Source of the DNA: Cadophora sp. MPI-SDFR-AT-0126
Taxonomy: Eukaryota; Ascomycota; Leotiomycetes; Helotiales; Ploettnerulaceae
Assembly: GCA_020747065.1 (NCBI GenBank)
Contig: JAGMVK010000010.1
Span: 1,302,001-1,366,000 of the forward strand
Reading direction: 5' to 3'
DNA length: 64,000 nucleotides
Both the position numbers and the translations under genes were made by a program. Under the pieces are notes generated by a model that saw only the letters and a program-made list of their open reading frames with translations, made no database searches and was not told the DNA's origin. Below are positions 11,754 through 23,411 of this stretch, one piece after another. Position 1 is the stretch's first letter; each line of letters starts with the position of its first letter.

Positions 11754-13623
11754 CTAAACCACCTCCGGGCGAGGGCCGTTGCTGTCTGCATGTGATGGTG
11801 AGTCGAATTCAACAGGTGTTACCACCATCGAGGCCGCCTTCTCCACTCGAGCCTTCTGTGTGACTGCGGACGGTTCTCGGGTCGAGGAGATAAAATTGAT
11901 GAAGGTCAAGGTTAATTGACACACGGACTGCACAAATGGAGTACGAATCCAGACGATGATCTGGCCAATGAACAAGCCTATGTGGTATTAGTTGGATGCA
12001 CCCATAACACGTAGTAGCTGTGACTTACCAGCAAAACCGAGTAGAGCATTCGACACAACTGAGCGGTCAAGAACAATGTTGCCCAAAGCTACCATTCCTA
12101 GTGGGGTTCCGGCCTGGATAGTCCAATCAGGAATCAAAATGCCTTGGCTGAGCGATTGTCTCCAGGACTGAGCATTCGCAGTAGCTTGCTCTAACTGTTC
12201 ATTGAGGTCTGATGCTGTGCCAGTCAATTGGTCGAGCTTTTGAACGTGATATTCTAGGGCATCAGTAGCATTCGACACTGCGTTTAGTGTTGCCTTGAAT
12301 TGCTACCAAGATGTTAACTCTGCATCTACCAAGAGAAGTCTCACCTTACAGTATCCGATGCATCTACACGCTCGGTCAACGACTTTACTGCTGGAACGAG
12401 GGTCTGATGGCAGGATTAGCAAAAATCGCAAGATAGGAGATTCAAGACAACTTACATTGACAAGGTTTGCCATGTTAGCCAAGCCTTCTTGAGTCTCGAG
12501 CAAAGTATTGGTAATGACGTGTATTTGACGCTGCACTTGGTTTGTTCCGACTGCCAAAGCCTTTCCCTGCTCAGCAGACACTTCGGCAGTGCTCTCGTAG
12601 ATGCTCTTGACGAATTGACTCATCATGTGAGCTGCGTTCTTGCTATTCTTGGCTACTGAATCCATGGCGGAGTTGACTTCCTAAGTACATTCGTCAGCAA
12701 AAGATATTCTCGACTGGACAAAAGTACTGACCTCAATATCCTTTGATGTCGACTGGAATGCTTGCTTGAGCTTAGCTGTCCACTCGTTGGCATTGCTCAA
12801 TAATGTCTCTGAATATGAATCTGCAGCTCTCGCATTTTCTGCCATCTTCTTCCGCATCGTCTCCAGGTCTTCATGAATAGCTTCTGAGAACTTGGCCATA
12901 TTCTGAAACAGCTCCTTGTGCAGTAGGATGTGCTGGTCTGACTAGCGTTAATTAAGCAATCTCAAATTGAAGGATATACAACATACCATTTTCAAGCTCT
13001 GAGCTTGCAGCACGGCAGAACACCGTAGCTGACGTCACGAAGTTGCTCCAGATGTGCTGGTTGCTGGGATTCTGGTGGATAGCAGTCTTGCAGTCAACTG
13101 TCTGCTCACGAGACACCATCAAGTGGCCGACGTCGCGAGCTTGGCTGAAGATAGAAGCGCTGGAGAACGGCAAACAGGCTTCAGGGACTTCGAATGACAC
13201 CTCCTCCATTTCACATACTGTGAGACTAGCAGTGAAGGCTTCAATGTGATGTTTCTGGGTTTGATCGCTGTTCAATTGGTATATTTGCTTGTCAACGCCA
13301 TCGAGACCTCGGCAGTTCTTCATGAGGAGCTGAGCAGCGACACGATGGCATAATGGGTGGTCCTCAAGACGCTCCAATCTGACTAAGGCCTCGTTATAGA
13401 ATTCAGGTTTGCGAGACTCGAGAAGCTCCTTTGGATTGAAGTTTAATTCGATACCACGACCTTGACCTGGAGAAGTCAGCATGCGATATGGCCACTCGAG
13501 AACCGGAGACTTACCATTGACTGCTGGTTTGACATCAATGGCAGAAGCACCGGACTGCTTGAATGGACCCCATGCTGAAGCCGTTGTCGATATCAGTAAC
13601 AAGCAGGTGATAAGGAGCTTCAT
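11754..13623 (-). CDS. KAR5: Nuclear fusion protein KAR5 (Tht1 family)
   Basis: Membrane protein of the nuclear envelope/ER needed for fusion of nuclei after mating. Seven exons join in frame: 13623-13515, 13466-12987, 12937-12732, 12680-12456, 12403-12350, 12302-12029 and 11977-11754, encoding 523 residues. The introns are 47-52 bases. The start MKLLITCLLLISTTASAWG is a clear signal peptide; a longer frame upstream has no ATG. The first half is Cys-rich (around residues 85-190), as in Tht1-like proteins. The middle is helical and coiled-coil-like, and residues about 420-475 form two hydrophobic segments close to the C-terminus (VALGNIVLDR... and LFIGQIIVWI...). The order signal peptide, Cys-rich lumenal domain, coiled coil and C-terminal membrane segments matches the family. 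It diverges from the uL6m gene. Confidence 0.85.
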
Positions 13624-14719
13624 GATTGTAGATTGAAATGGACGATGTTGGGAGCAGGTATGTTGGTGGTGCTGATTAGATCCGACTCTGAGGCTGCTCG
13701 AGACTCGTGCTGAGATCAAGGTGAGTAGGCAAACTCAATTGAGAGCTGACCTCAAGGTTCAATCTCAATAACGACTTCTATCTCAAGATCGAGGCAGAGT
13801 CGATGAGAGAGTTACTATTGGAGTTGTGTTGAGGGCTAGTACGTGGGTATGGAAGCGTAGATTGTATGGGGGGTGAGGTTGAGATGTGGTGATGAAGGAA
13901 CGAGATGCTGTTGAGGAAGGAAGGAGAGGAGGGCAAAATATACCCGAGAGTGAACAGGGAAAGCAAATAGTTCTTCAAATCAGGTAGACTTCCTGTTAAG
14001 CGACCCCTCGCTGTAATAGTGCGGAACAATAGACGGAAATTGAATTGAGAAGAAGGCGATATATGAGAGTGATGAATGATATGCACATGAACGAGTCGCC
14101 AGATGGTAGAAACCCCAATTAGCGAGACAAAACCTACGTAACAACACATCAATCTTTCTGCTGAGCACTCATATCTTTAGTACATGCTTATAATACTGCA
14201 CAACGGCTTCTTCTTCTGAAACTATAGCAGACTCTAGTCTCGCTAGCATCCATTGATGGTCTGAATTTGACATCCAGGAAATTATCCTCAGGAGCAAGTA
14301 GTCATTGAAGATCCAAGTGGTCGTCATGCAAACATTTGAGCCCTATACCAGGATGCATTTACTTCTGCTGATACGATATTAGCCAGGTAGATCATAAAGG
14401 AAAAAAATTGTTTGAGTGTACAATGAACAGTGTAAGTGTCCAAAGCTGCTTGAAGGACAATACCAATATAGAAGGCGTTGTGATTGGATGACCAGTAGGA
14501 TTCCTTGACAATTCTTTCGTGGAAGAGCTATAAATTCTGCACGGGCGCTTTTCGCGTCATGGCATTGAACCCGTAGGAAATTTGACCCAGGTGGTTCTCT
14601 GGACAGCAAGAGGAAAGACGTATGGGCTTGGCATTGCGACTGTCACGTGGGCCGGCGCTGGGGCTCCAAAAATTAAAGCATCACGAAAGAGCATCGTCCC
14701 AAGTCAAAGCATTTTCGCA
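13624..14719. other. Divergent promoter region KAR5 / uL6m
   Basis: 1.1 kb between two divergent starts. A minus-strand frame at 13778-14152 is Ser/Pro/His-rich and unconvincing. A palindromic CACGTG (14644-14649, within TCACGTGG) sits about 70 bases before the uL6m start. No other feature was seen. Confidence 0.5.
14643..14650. promoter_or_regulatory. CACGTG E-box 70 bp upstream of uL6m start
   Basis: The sequence TCACGTGG is the classic bHLH (Cbf1/PHO4-type) core. Its placement close upstream of the mitochondrial ribosomal protein start makes a regulatory role plausible, but CACGTG also occurs by chance elsewhere in the window (for example near 39238). Confidence 0.3.
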
Positions 14720-15573
14720 ATGCTTTCCACTGCACGATCGAAGGGCCTTGAGAGGGCAATCGCCTCTGCTCCTTCGGCCTCTATACCAGCATTTCTCCTC
14801 CCAGCGTTTCCCGCTGTGTCAATGCGATCATTTTCTGCATCCGCAAACCGACCATCGCAAATTGGACGAGCACCATTGTCAATACCACCTGAAGTCAACT
14901 TTACCATCCTACCTCCTCCCATACGAAAGAATGGCCGCGCGTCACCAATTGCTGCCAGACCGACTGTGCAAATCGAGGGGCCATTAGGTATCTTCTTCTG
15001 GATCTTCGGGGTTTACGTTTCTGACTGTAGTCTAGGCAAGATGTCTCTGACCATCCCAAACTTCGTCAATATCGAACATGATACGGCGGTACGCAAGGCA
15101 TACGTCACTATCGAGGATAGAGAGGTCAAGAAGCAGCGAGAGATGTGGGGTACGAAATTCCTGTCATTTAATACTAAATCTGTATTGACAGAGAGATAGG
15201 AACCACTCGCGCATATCTACAAAACCACATCCTAGGAGTTTCAGAAGGACATACAGCTATCCTGCGATTAGTCGGAGTCGGATACAGAGCCACGATTGAG
15301 GACAGTGCTACGACTGTGGAGCCGGAATTCGAGGGCCAGCAGTTCGTCGCGTTAAAGGTTGGATATTCGCATCCCATCGAGCTTCCAGTACCAAAGGGGG
15401 TCAAGGCCAGTACCCCACAACCTACTAGAATATTGTTGGAGGGCTGTGAAAAAGAAGTTGTGCTACAATTTGCCGCAAAGATTCGAATGTGGAGGAAACC
15501 TGAGCCGTATAAGGGGAAGGGAATCTTCGTCAATGGGGAAACGATTAAATTGAAGGCGAAGAAGATCAAGTAG
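14720..15573 (+). CDS. MRPL6: Mitochondrial large-subunit ribosomal protein uL6m (MRPL6)
   Basis: Structural protein of the mitochondrial 54S ribosomal subunit. Exons are 14720-14987, 15036-15149 and 15200-15573, with introns of 48 and 50 bases and 251 residues. The N-terminus (MLSTARSKGLERAIASAPSA, then RSFSASANRPSQIGR) is Arg/Ser/Ala-rich without acidic residues at first, as expected of a mitochondrial presequence. The body shows the uL6 signatures EGPLGKMSLTIPNFV, MWGTTRAYLQNHI and LRLVGVGYRA, and the GYSHPIELPVPKGV loop. The C-terminal KPEPYKGKGIFVNGETIKLK is the typical uL6 end. The start is the first in-frame ATG. It converges on HAL2 with only 101 bases between the stop codons. Confidence 0.95.
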
Positions 15574-15674
15574 TGGCGGAGCATATCTGTATCATATGTA
15601 CAAATTCATGGGTCGGCGTTTATGAAACAAAGTTCTTTCTTCAACATTACTTTTATTTTTGCCTTGGAGGCTAT

Positions 15675-16907
15675 CTACTTCTTGGACAGAACCTCCTTGA
15701 CTGCCTCGAGAACCTGGCCATGAACAGCAGCTGGAGCAGCCACAACGCCTTTGTTTTCAGCCAAAGTTCTTCCTTTGCTGAAATCCAACCGTCTTCCAAG
15801 GGCATCAGTGACCTGTCCACCAGCCTCACGGACAATAAGATCGCCAGCGGCATGATCCCAAATCTTCTCCTGATATGTGGCACTAACTGGCAATCGCAGG
15901 TAGATATCTCCAGCTCCTCGAGCAATGGAGCCGTACTTGGCCTGCGAATCCATTCTGACACTTGGCTTCGTGACACCAAGCTTGGTAGCAATGGCGGATT
16001 GATCTCCGTGAGACGAGTGACCTGCCTCCACACTCTCGCAGAATGTTGCTTGTGTGAGGTCTTTGACTGGCTTCATCTGAATCGATTGACTCTTTCCTAG
16101 CCCAGCAGTACCTAACGGTCTACTAATAGCTCCTTGTCCTGCCACAGCAGCAAATAGAACCCCCTTTCCTTCAGTATCTGTCTGGTCCACACCTGACTCT
16201 GTAGTCAATGGTGCCGAATCATCAACTGGCAGATTCGGGCAACCCAAAACGCCAACCTTCACATCTCCATCGACCATCAAAGCCAGGCAGACTGCGTATT
16301 GTCCTCCTCTTAGGAATCCTTTCGTGCCGTCAATCGGATCCAATGCCCATATTCTTCCCTTATTACCTCCAGCACTGTTTCCTGCATCGATTGCATCCAG
16401 CATAGCATCCAGCGACTCAATCGGTCCTCCAAGTACCTTCTCTGCTTCAGAGTCATTGAGCTTAGCGCCGTTCACCAAACCCCAAATCTGATCTCTCAAC
16501 TTCTGATTGTCCCTTAAAGTGCTTGCCTCCTCCTCTCCAACAACTTGATCGTCAGGAAAGTTCTTCTTGATCGCATGGATGATGAGAGCTTGGGCTCCAA
16601 AGTCGCCAATGGTAACTGGTGAGGCATCGTCTTTCGAAATCGTGCCTTTGGCTTTCTCGTGGAAGACTTTCTTGGTGAGAAGAGTTGCTCTCTGAACGGC
16701 AAGCTGTGCGACTTCTAATTCTCTACTGTAGCTAGCCATTTTGGTGGTTGTAGAGAGGGGTCGAGGTGGGGTAATGAAGTGGGAGGAGAGAAGAGAGACG
16801 CGAGGCAAGAATTTCGTGAGAGCAGCCACAATGACTACGAATATGGTGATAATAAGGATTCGTCGATTCGAAATGCTAGGTATTGACTTGAGAGGTTTTT
16901 GTGACAT
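15675..16907 (-). CDS. MET22: 3'(2'),5'-bisphosphate nucleotidase HAL2/MET22
   Basis: Hydrolyses 3'-phosphoadenosine 5'-phosphate (PAP), the by-product of PAPS reduction and sulfation, to AMP; the family is the lithium- and sodium-sensitive target linking salt tolerance to sulfur assimilation. Single exon. The inositol monophosphatase-like motifs are intact: GEEEAS, WALDPIDGTKGF (metal-binding DPIDGT) and WDHAAGDLIVREAGG. Two ATGs are possible. The inner one (16739, MASYSRELEVAQLAVQRA) gives 354 residues, the usual size for the family. The outer one (16907) adds 56 residues containing a hydrophobic stretch (ILIITIFVVIVAALTKFL) and an Arg/Ser/Thr-rich part, which could be a mitochondrial or membrane signal. 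The longer model is listed; the inner start may be the main one. It diverges from the C3HC gene over 238 bases. Confidence 0.92.
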   Translation of the reverse strand: MSQKPLKSIPSISNRRILIITIFVVIVAALTKFLPRVSLLSSHFITPPRPLSTTTKMASYSRELEVAQLAVQRATLLTKKVFHEKAKGTISKDDASPVTIGDFGAQALIIHAIKKNFPDDQVVGEEEASTLRDNQKLRDQIWGLVNGAKLNDSEAEKVLGGPIESLDAMLDAIDAGNSAGGNKGRIWALDPIDGTKGFLRGGQYAVCLALMVDGDVKVGVLGCPNLPVDDSAPLTTESGVDQTDTEGKGVLFAAVAGQGAISRPLGTAGLGKSQSIQMKPVKDLTQATFCESVEAGHSSHGDQSAIATKLGVTKPSVRMDSQAKYGSIARGAGDIYLRLPVSATYQEKIWDHAAGDLIVREAGGQVTDALGRRLDFSKGRTLAENKGVVAAPAAVHGQVLEAVKEVLSKK

Positions 16908-17145
16908 TTGCCCAGCCCAGTAACCCTCACTTTTCTTCAGCCCTTTGTGGTGGTGACGAGCCCGTGGTGGAGCTCGATGCGGCCGTCCAGGATTCTTTGC
17001 AGGGGTGGCACGTCCAGAATTTCGAGCTCCCCAGTGATGTAGACACCTGCCATTACAATCCACAGACAGCTTTAACTTTCTTCATTCCACATTCCCCAAA
17101 TTAAATCTACACAGTCTTCCGAAAGAAAGGTATTCCATATCGACC

Positions 17146-18597
17146 ATGAATGCAACTAAACGGAAATTCAACGCTCTTCTGAATGGGATAGGCAATAAAT
17201 CCACCACAACATTAGCTGCGAAAGAAGTAAACAACGGCGACCAAGCCGACCTGACGACTGCCGATAACACAGACTCTCAAGCCAAAAAGCGCCGGATCAG
17301 CAGCTCGATCTCGATACCATCTCGAATATCATCCTCTATTACCCGACCAAGAACAATGACAACCATAGTACACAAGAAATCTGCATCTGTAGCACATCCT
17401 ACGACCTCGACCGAGACCCCAAAATATGCTCCTTGGGATCGCGCTGAGTTCCTCAAGCGCCTGAAGTCATTCTCAAACCTTACGGATTGGACGCCAAAAC
17501 CTGCGAGAGTCAATGAAGTGGAATGGGCGAAACGGGGCTGGGTCTGTCAGAAGTCCGAAAGGGTCCGATGTTGTCTTTGTAATGTGGAGATTCTCGTCAA
17601 GTTGAATAAAAAGGAAGTTGACGGAAAGGAAGAGCCTGTCTACGTAGCGCAGAATATTGGTATGCCACGCAATCAGCCAGGTCTTCGGAGATCTACTAAT
17701 ACCAGCTAGAAGATGCTTTGGTGGACAAATACGTTGAACTCATTGTCAGTTCTCACGACGAGAGTTGTCTATGGAAGAAACGGGGATGTGATGGTAAGTA
17801 CTGATAGGTATGCGCCTTCCCAGTCCCCGGCTAATGGTTCAGACTCCATATTCAAGTTACCGTTAAATCACCCTCCAACGACCATCGAATCACTCCGCGA
17901 AAGATACCACGAACTTCTGGAAAGAAGCCAAACCCTCCCATACCCCTTCAATATGCGAACTCCGGAAGGATTTGATTTGGAGCTTGTCCTGAGTTATCTT
18001 CCTCCCGGATTCTTCAGCCCTCGCGCTTCTGGGGAGCAGCAGCCCAGCAATCCACCAACAGAAGTCAATAAAGTTGCCTTTATGATGGCTTTATTCGGCT
18101 GGCAAGGACACAAACACGAACGATTAGGGACTCAGCTTGGATCTGTATCTTGCCACGCATGTTTCAGAGTTCTTGGACTGTGGATATTTAGGAGCAAAGA
18201 GGTCAACGACGCTGGAGAAGAAGTAGCTGGCGCAGTCGTGGACCGATTAGATGTTGTCAAGCAGCATCGAGATTATTGCCCATGGCAGAATCCGAAATCG
18301 CAGAATGGCAAGAACCCCACCAGAACGTCAACAAGTTCTATGGCTGGCTGGGAAATCGTACTACGGATCCTCAAGAACGACCATCATTTAAGGACTGCGA
18401 AGGATCCTCAGGGAGGGACAAGTCGTTCGCCTGGAGCCACGAATGACGTTGTCCAACCAGACGTAGAGGATAATGATGCAAAGAGTATCAGAGACGAGAA
18501 GGACAAGGAGCGGTGTGCGAGGCTGAGAAGAGTAAAGAGTCTATTCGAGACCAAGCACAAAAGGCGAAGCACAACGAGCAAAGCAAATGGCTCATGA
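17146..18597 (+). CDS. C3HC zinc-finger protein, Rsm1/NIPA (ZC3HC1)-like
   Basis: Related to fission yeast Rsm1 (mRNA export) and animal NIPA/ZC3HC1, a nuclear-pore basket component. Exons are 17146-17659, 17710-17793 and 17843-18597 (450 residues). After a basic nuclear-localisation-like leader (QAKKRRISSS), the C3HC domain runs from about residue 90 to 205: APWDRAEFLKRLKSF, WAKRGWVC, a CCLC cluster and HDESCLWKKRGC (His-x3-Cys). The second Rsm1-like domain has the segments LGSVSCHACFRVLGLW and HRDYCPWQNP, giving another Cys/Cys/His/Cys set near residues 300-355. The C-terminus is charged and probably disordered. The two zinc sites are complete. It lies in tandem with the SNF2 gene downstream. 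Confidence 0.88.
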
Positions 18598-18972
18598 GTT
18601 GATTGAATTGGCTTTCTATGGGGACAAGAAATCTATAACTTGAGTTCTATAGTGGCTTTTAAGATAGAAGTTCAAGATTCCCAATATCAGATCTTGCACT
18701 TCAGTAACAGCTGAATCCCGTCTATTCTAAATATCAACTTCCTGTTCTGTAGCGCACTAATAACGACGTGATATCGCGTAAAGTGGTTTCGAGTTTTAAT
18801 CCCCGCACAGCCTGTTTTCGCGCCAGTTGTAAGGTTGCCTATGACGACGAACAGAACGCCACATTTTGACCGCGTCTCCAAAACCAGAACATTGCGACTT
18901 TCCTTCTGCCAAGTGACCCGCAGATCAAAGCATGTGCGACACTGCGAGCATATACGTACCCAGTCGAGCCTC
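18598..18972. other. Short tandem intergenic region
   Basis: 375 bases between the C3HC gene stop and the inferred SNF2 start. A minus-strand frame (18687-18974) is not protein-like. It holds the terminator of one gene and the promoter of the next; no specific element was recognised. Confidence 0.45.
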
Positions 18973-21900
18973 ATGAAGTAACAAATCTACTTTGTCAGTC
19001 GTCGCGTGCTCAGCTAATATTTGTCAATAGTGGCTTTTACCCTCATAACACAATCACAACAAAAGAACGACCCAACTTCAGGAAACAAAAGCCCGACTCT
19101 CCGAATCAACAAACGAACCCGCGCCGTGCTCAGTATCCTCTGAAGACAACGCATACTAGTCTAGATCTCCCGCCTAACTGCGAAACGTTCCATACGCCCG
19201 AGTCAACAAGTGGACGAAGCGTAACACTGAGCGAGATTGGCGATTCAAGCTCGCTCTTCTCCTACGATTCTCCTGCATCTTTCGACTTCGGTAGCGCTAT
19301 CGAACCTACCGAAACCGATCGGCCAATACCTTTTGTGTTCGGAATACCAGAAGAGCCGCGCCGACTCGCGGGAAGTCGATACAGCAAGATGGTCAACGAA
19401 CGATCGCCTGCAAAGGCTCCTCTACAGGCTGTAGTGCTCAATGAACAACCTCCAAAGGAAGCAGAGATTTCATATGCCCCCAAGCCGCAATCAACAGTGC
19501 CTCAATTCGGCCAACCAACGTTCCCTTCGTCCCCCCTTCATCGCGCGCCAGCCAAGGACTCGGGCCTGTTCATTCAGCCCAAGTCTCGCCCTGAACATCA
19601 TAGGGATGGAGAAAAGCCAGGTATGTGAATCAAACAATGGAAATGATTCTTGATATCAATTCTCATATTCTCTAGCACATCCTCATGTCCAAGCTGCCAA
19701 GGACTTTGTCCGAAAGGTGGTTCACAATCCTCTCATGCCGCGAGCTCCAGCTCAATATCAACCGGAATTGAAATATGCGTAAGTAGGCCGTCTCCTACGA
19801 TCCATTCAGAAGCTGATGTGCAATGTAGCCCACCTCCAGCTGCTACTGCATATCGAGCTCCAGTACCTCAGTACAACACATACACAACAACAAAGGCCGC
19901 ACCGCAAAAACTCTTCAGCTCGTTGGGTGGCTCATCTGGTGGATTTCAGTCTGTCAATTCGGGAAGCAACTACATCGACCTTACAAAGGACAACTACAGA
20001 GACAATTATGTCGCGCCGACAACAGAAACTTTTGAGCCATACACTTTCGTGGACCCCGCGAAGGCACAAGAAGATCTCAAGGCCTTGCTGGAGGGTGCTA
20101 TGGAGGATGAGGATGATATGCCCAGAACTCGTTCTCGTAAGAAGAAAAAGGACGCTGAAGTTGACGGTCTTATGGACAAGTTGAATGGCCTCAGCGTTGG
20201 TGAAGAGAAGATCGCAGTCACCTCCGACGATGAGGAAGAGGAAGATGATGGCACTGTTGAGGGAGTCAAAGTTAAATTATTACCCCACCAAGTCGAGGGA
20301 CTCGAATGGATGAAAGGCCGAGAGTTAGGAACTGGCAAAAAGGGAGCTAGAGTTCCTAAGGGAGGAATTCTCGCTGATGACATGGGACTTGGGAAGACTC
20401 TCCAGTCGATCTCACTCATTCTCACCAATCCTAAGCCAACTGACGACGCTACAATCACAAAACGCAAATTACCAGCCGGTCTAGAGAAGACAACACTTGT
20501 TGTTGCTCCTCTGGCCTTGATCCGACAATGGGAAGCTGAAATCAAGGACAAAGTTTCTAGCTCTCACATGCTTCGAGTATGTGTTCATCATGGCCCACAA
20601 CGTACAAAGCGTTTCCAAGACCTGAAAAAGTTCGACGTTGTAGTTACAACCTACCAGATCCTGGTCTCTGAATTTGGCGGCTCCTCAGAACATGAAGATG
20701 GCCTTAAGGTTGGATGCTTCGGTCTTCACTGGTATCGTGTCATTCTTGACGAGGCACATACCATCAAGAACCGTAATGCCAAGGCTACTCAAGCTTGTTA
20801 CGCCTTGAGAAGCGAATACAGATGGTGCTTGACTGGTACTCCCATGCAGAACAATCTGGATGAACTCCAGAGTCTCATCAAGTTCTTGCGTATCAAGCCT
20901 TATGATGACTTGAGGGAGTGGAAGGATCAAATCGACCGACCAATGAAGAATGGTAGGGGAGATGTTGCGATCAAGCGACTTCGACATTATCTTAAGATCT
21001 TCATGAAGCGTCGGACCAAAGAGATTCTGAAGAAGGACGGCGCTTTAAACCCTGGAGGCAAGCCATCGGTTGCTGGCGCGGCCAACACGACAGGGTTCAA
21101 GGTCACGGAGCGTAAGATTGAGAAGGTCTTCGCAGAATTCTCTCCCAAGGAACGCCGCTTCTACGAGAGACTTGAGCAACGTACCGATGCTAGTATCGAG
21201 CAGATGATGAGCGGCGAGAAAGTCAATTACGCCAGTGCCTTGGTTCTGCTGTTACGTCTTAGGCAGGCATGCAACCATCCGAAGCTTGTTGCCGGCAAGC
21301 TTGCTAAGGACAGTGAAGCACTGGCGGCTGACTCAAGCAATACGAAGAAATCTAAGGCATCTAATGCCGATGTTGATGAGATGGCAGATATGTTCGGCTC
21401 TCTTGGGGTTGGCTCGAAGAAATGCGAAGTGTGCCAACTAGATCTTGGAAAGACAGCCATATCAGAAGGTGCCATCCGATGTTTGGACTGCGAAGCTGAT
21501 CTCCAAGCCGTTTCGACTAAAATCAAGTCCCGGAAGGACAAGAAGGAGAAAGATAAGAAGCGCAAGGATCGTGGCAAGAAGAAGTCGGAAGCTAAACTTC
21601 TTACTCGTAAGCCACGAAACCGGAACGTGATCGAAGACAGTGATGACGAGGATGAGGACGCCGAAGGCTCCTGGGTTGTCCCTAAGGACCAGCAAGGCTC
21701 TTTGACCCTCGGCAAGGCTGGTGGATTGGCTGACGAGAATGCGGAGGGCGGCGGAGAGTGGCTCAACTCAGAAGACGAGGATGATTCGTTTCCAGATCTC
21801 AAGGATATCAAATCTCAGACGAAGAGAGAGGTTGTCAATCTCGACTCTGGCTCAGAAGAAGATTCTGGAACAAACTCAGACTCGGATGAAGACTCCGACT

Positions 21901-22791
21901 CGGATCCCGATTCTGTTTCAGCGGTTGAAGATGAGCTTGAAGACTCTTCCGATGAGGAGGCGCAATTAGCAACCATCGTCACATCGACCAAAATCACACA
22001 TCTCTTGAAAATCCTCAGCAAAGAGATCGAACAACATAAGTTCATCGTTTTCTCACAATTCACCTCCATGCTTGATCTCATCGAGCCTTTCCTCAGCCAA
22101 CGCGGTTTCAAGTTCACTCGCTACGATGGGAGCATGAGAAACGACATGCGAGAAGCTAGTCTGTCTAAGCTCCGAAACGACAAGAACTGCAGAATACTAC
22201 TCTGTAGTCTGAAGTGCGGATCCCTCGGGCTCAACCTCACAGCTGCCACCCGCGTGGTCATCCTCGAGCCATTCTGGAATCCCGTAAGTCCCATTCACAT
22301 TCCCATCTCTTTCCCAATTTCAAAAACCCTCCCTATGATCCCTTATATAACTAACACCTTTCCAGTTCGTCGAAGAACAAGCCATCGACCGCGTCCACCG
22401 CCTCACCCAAAAAACCGATGTAATCGTCTACAAAATCACCATCAAAGACTCCGTAGAAGAGCGCATCCTAGACCTCCAAGAGAAGAAACGTGAACTCGCT
22501 AACCAGACCATCGAAGGCGGCAAGGGCGGCGCAGGCAAGCTCGGCATGAAGGAGATCCTGCAGCTGTTCCGCCGTGACGCGGAGCATACTGCACCGCATT
22601 CCCCAACAGCGGCGAATTACGATTTAGGTGCTAAGCCGAGGATCTTGAAGGATGCTGGGGTGATGGGCGCGGGTTCTGGGATGAGTAGTAATAGGTCGAG
22701 TAGAGAGGTGTCGGTTGCAAGGGAGAGGAAGGTTACACCGCCGAGTGCGACGTCGAGTAAAGAGGATGCGGTATATGGTCGGAGATGGTAA
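18973..22791 (+). CDS. SNF2-family DNA-dependent ATPase/helicase
   Basis: Nuclear chromatin or repair translocase of the Rad5/Rad16/Uls1 broad group. Exons: 18973-18977 (inferred, ATG plus two bases), 19031-19620, 19676-19778, 19829-22283 and 22366-22791; total 1,192 residues with all phases matching. The first 350 residues are disordered and Pro/Ser-rich, ending in an acidic EEEEDD run. The two ATPase lobes are complete: DDMGLGKTLQ (about 416), DEAHTIKN (about 540), LTGTPMQNN (about 567), HKFIVFSQFTSML (about 968), SLKCGSLGLNL and QAIDRVHRLTQ (about 1060). Between the lobes is a long Lys/Asp/Glu/Ser-rich insert that contains a four-Cys remnant, CEVC and CLDC (about 764-785), instead of a full RING finger. 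So ubiquitin-ligase activity as in Rad5 is not expected. The tiny first exon is the least certain part. Confidence 0.88.
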
Positions 22792-23411
22792 TCTGCTTGT
22801 TTTGACGACAGTAGATGCTAGATATGGGCGATTCTCGCATTTTACAGTGGCGCATTAGACATTTCGTTTCTTCACTTTTCGATTTTTGGAGCATTGCGGA
22901 GTTCCCGTCTGGATTGGGTTTCTGCGCTAGAGTACATAGTGGTTGGAGACGATACCCATGGTAGAGTGCATGTAAGGAAAACATGGGCTGATGGATCGGG
23001 TTTGGCTGGTGATGACTTTTACGATAGATGACTATGGATATTGGACTACTTTATTTTGCACAATAGGCGATTGGTAAAGTTTTGTTGCACATCGCAAATT
23101 CGCTTACTTTCGAGGGTGGATGTAACAAGAGAAGGTGCATCTTGTTGTCAACAGGCTCGCTTACGCTTGGGACTCAGGGACTCGGTAATGACAGCTTTTG
23201 ACGGATTCGGATCAACGCAGGATGTAGACAAGTTTTCATTGATCTCGTAGAACGCCCGTATTCATTTAGAGTATAGCACTTCACGGAAAACTTCTGACAT
23301 ATCGGAGTGTACAAGTTTGTTTATTTAGCCTGGCAGGGTGCAAAAATGATATGAAATCATGCAATCTACGGAGACGTAAAACTAATTTATCTCCAAATAC
23401 AGGATAACCGC
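22792..23411. other. Convergent intergenic region SNF2 / MET10
   Basis: 620 bases between converging stop codons. Only short, unsupported frames. It should contain both polyadenylation sites. Confidence 0.45.

Noticed and set aside
13778..14152. 124-codon minus-strand frame upstream of KAR5
   Set aside because: Ser/His/Pro-rich translation of pyrimidine-rich promoter DNA, without homologous motifs.
18781..18810. Possible tRNA B-box (GGTTTCGAGTTTTAATCC)
   Set aside because: It departs from the GGTTCGANNCC consensus, and no matching A-box or cloverleaf could be drawn around it.
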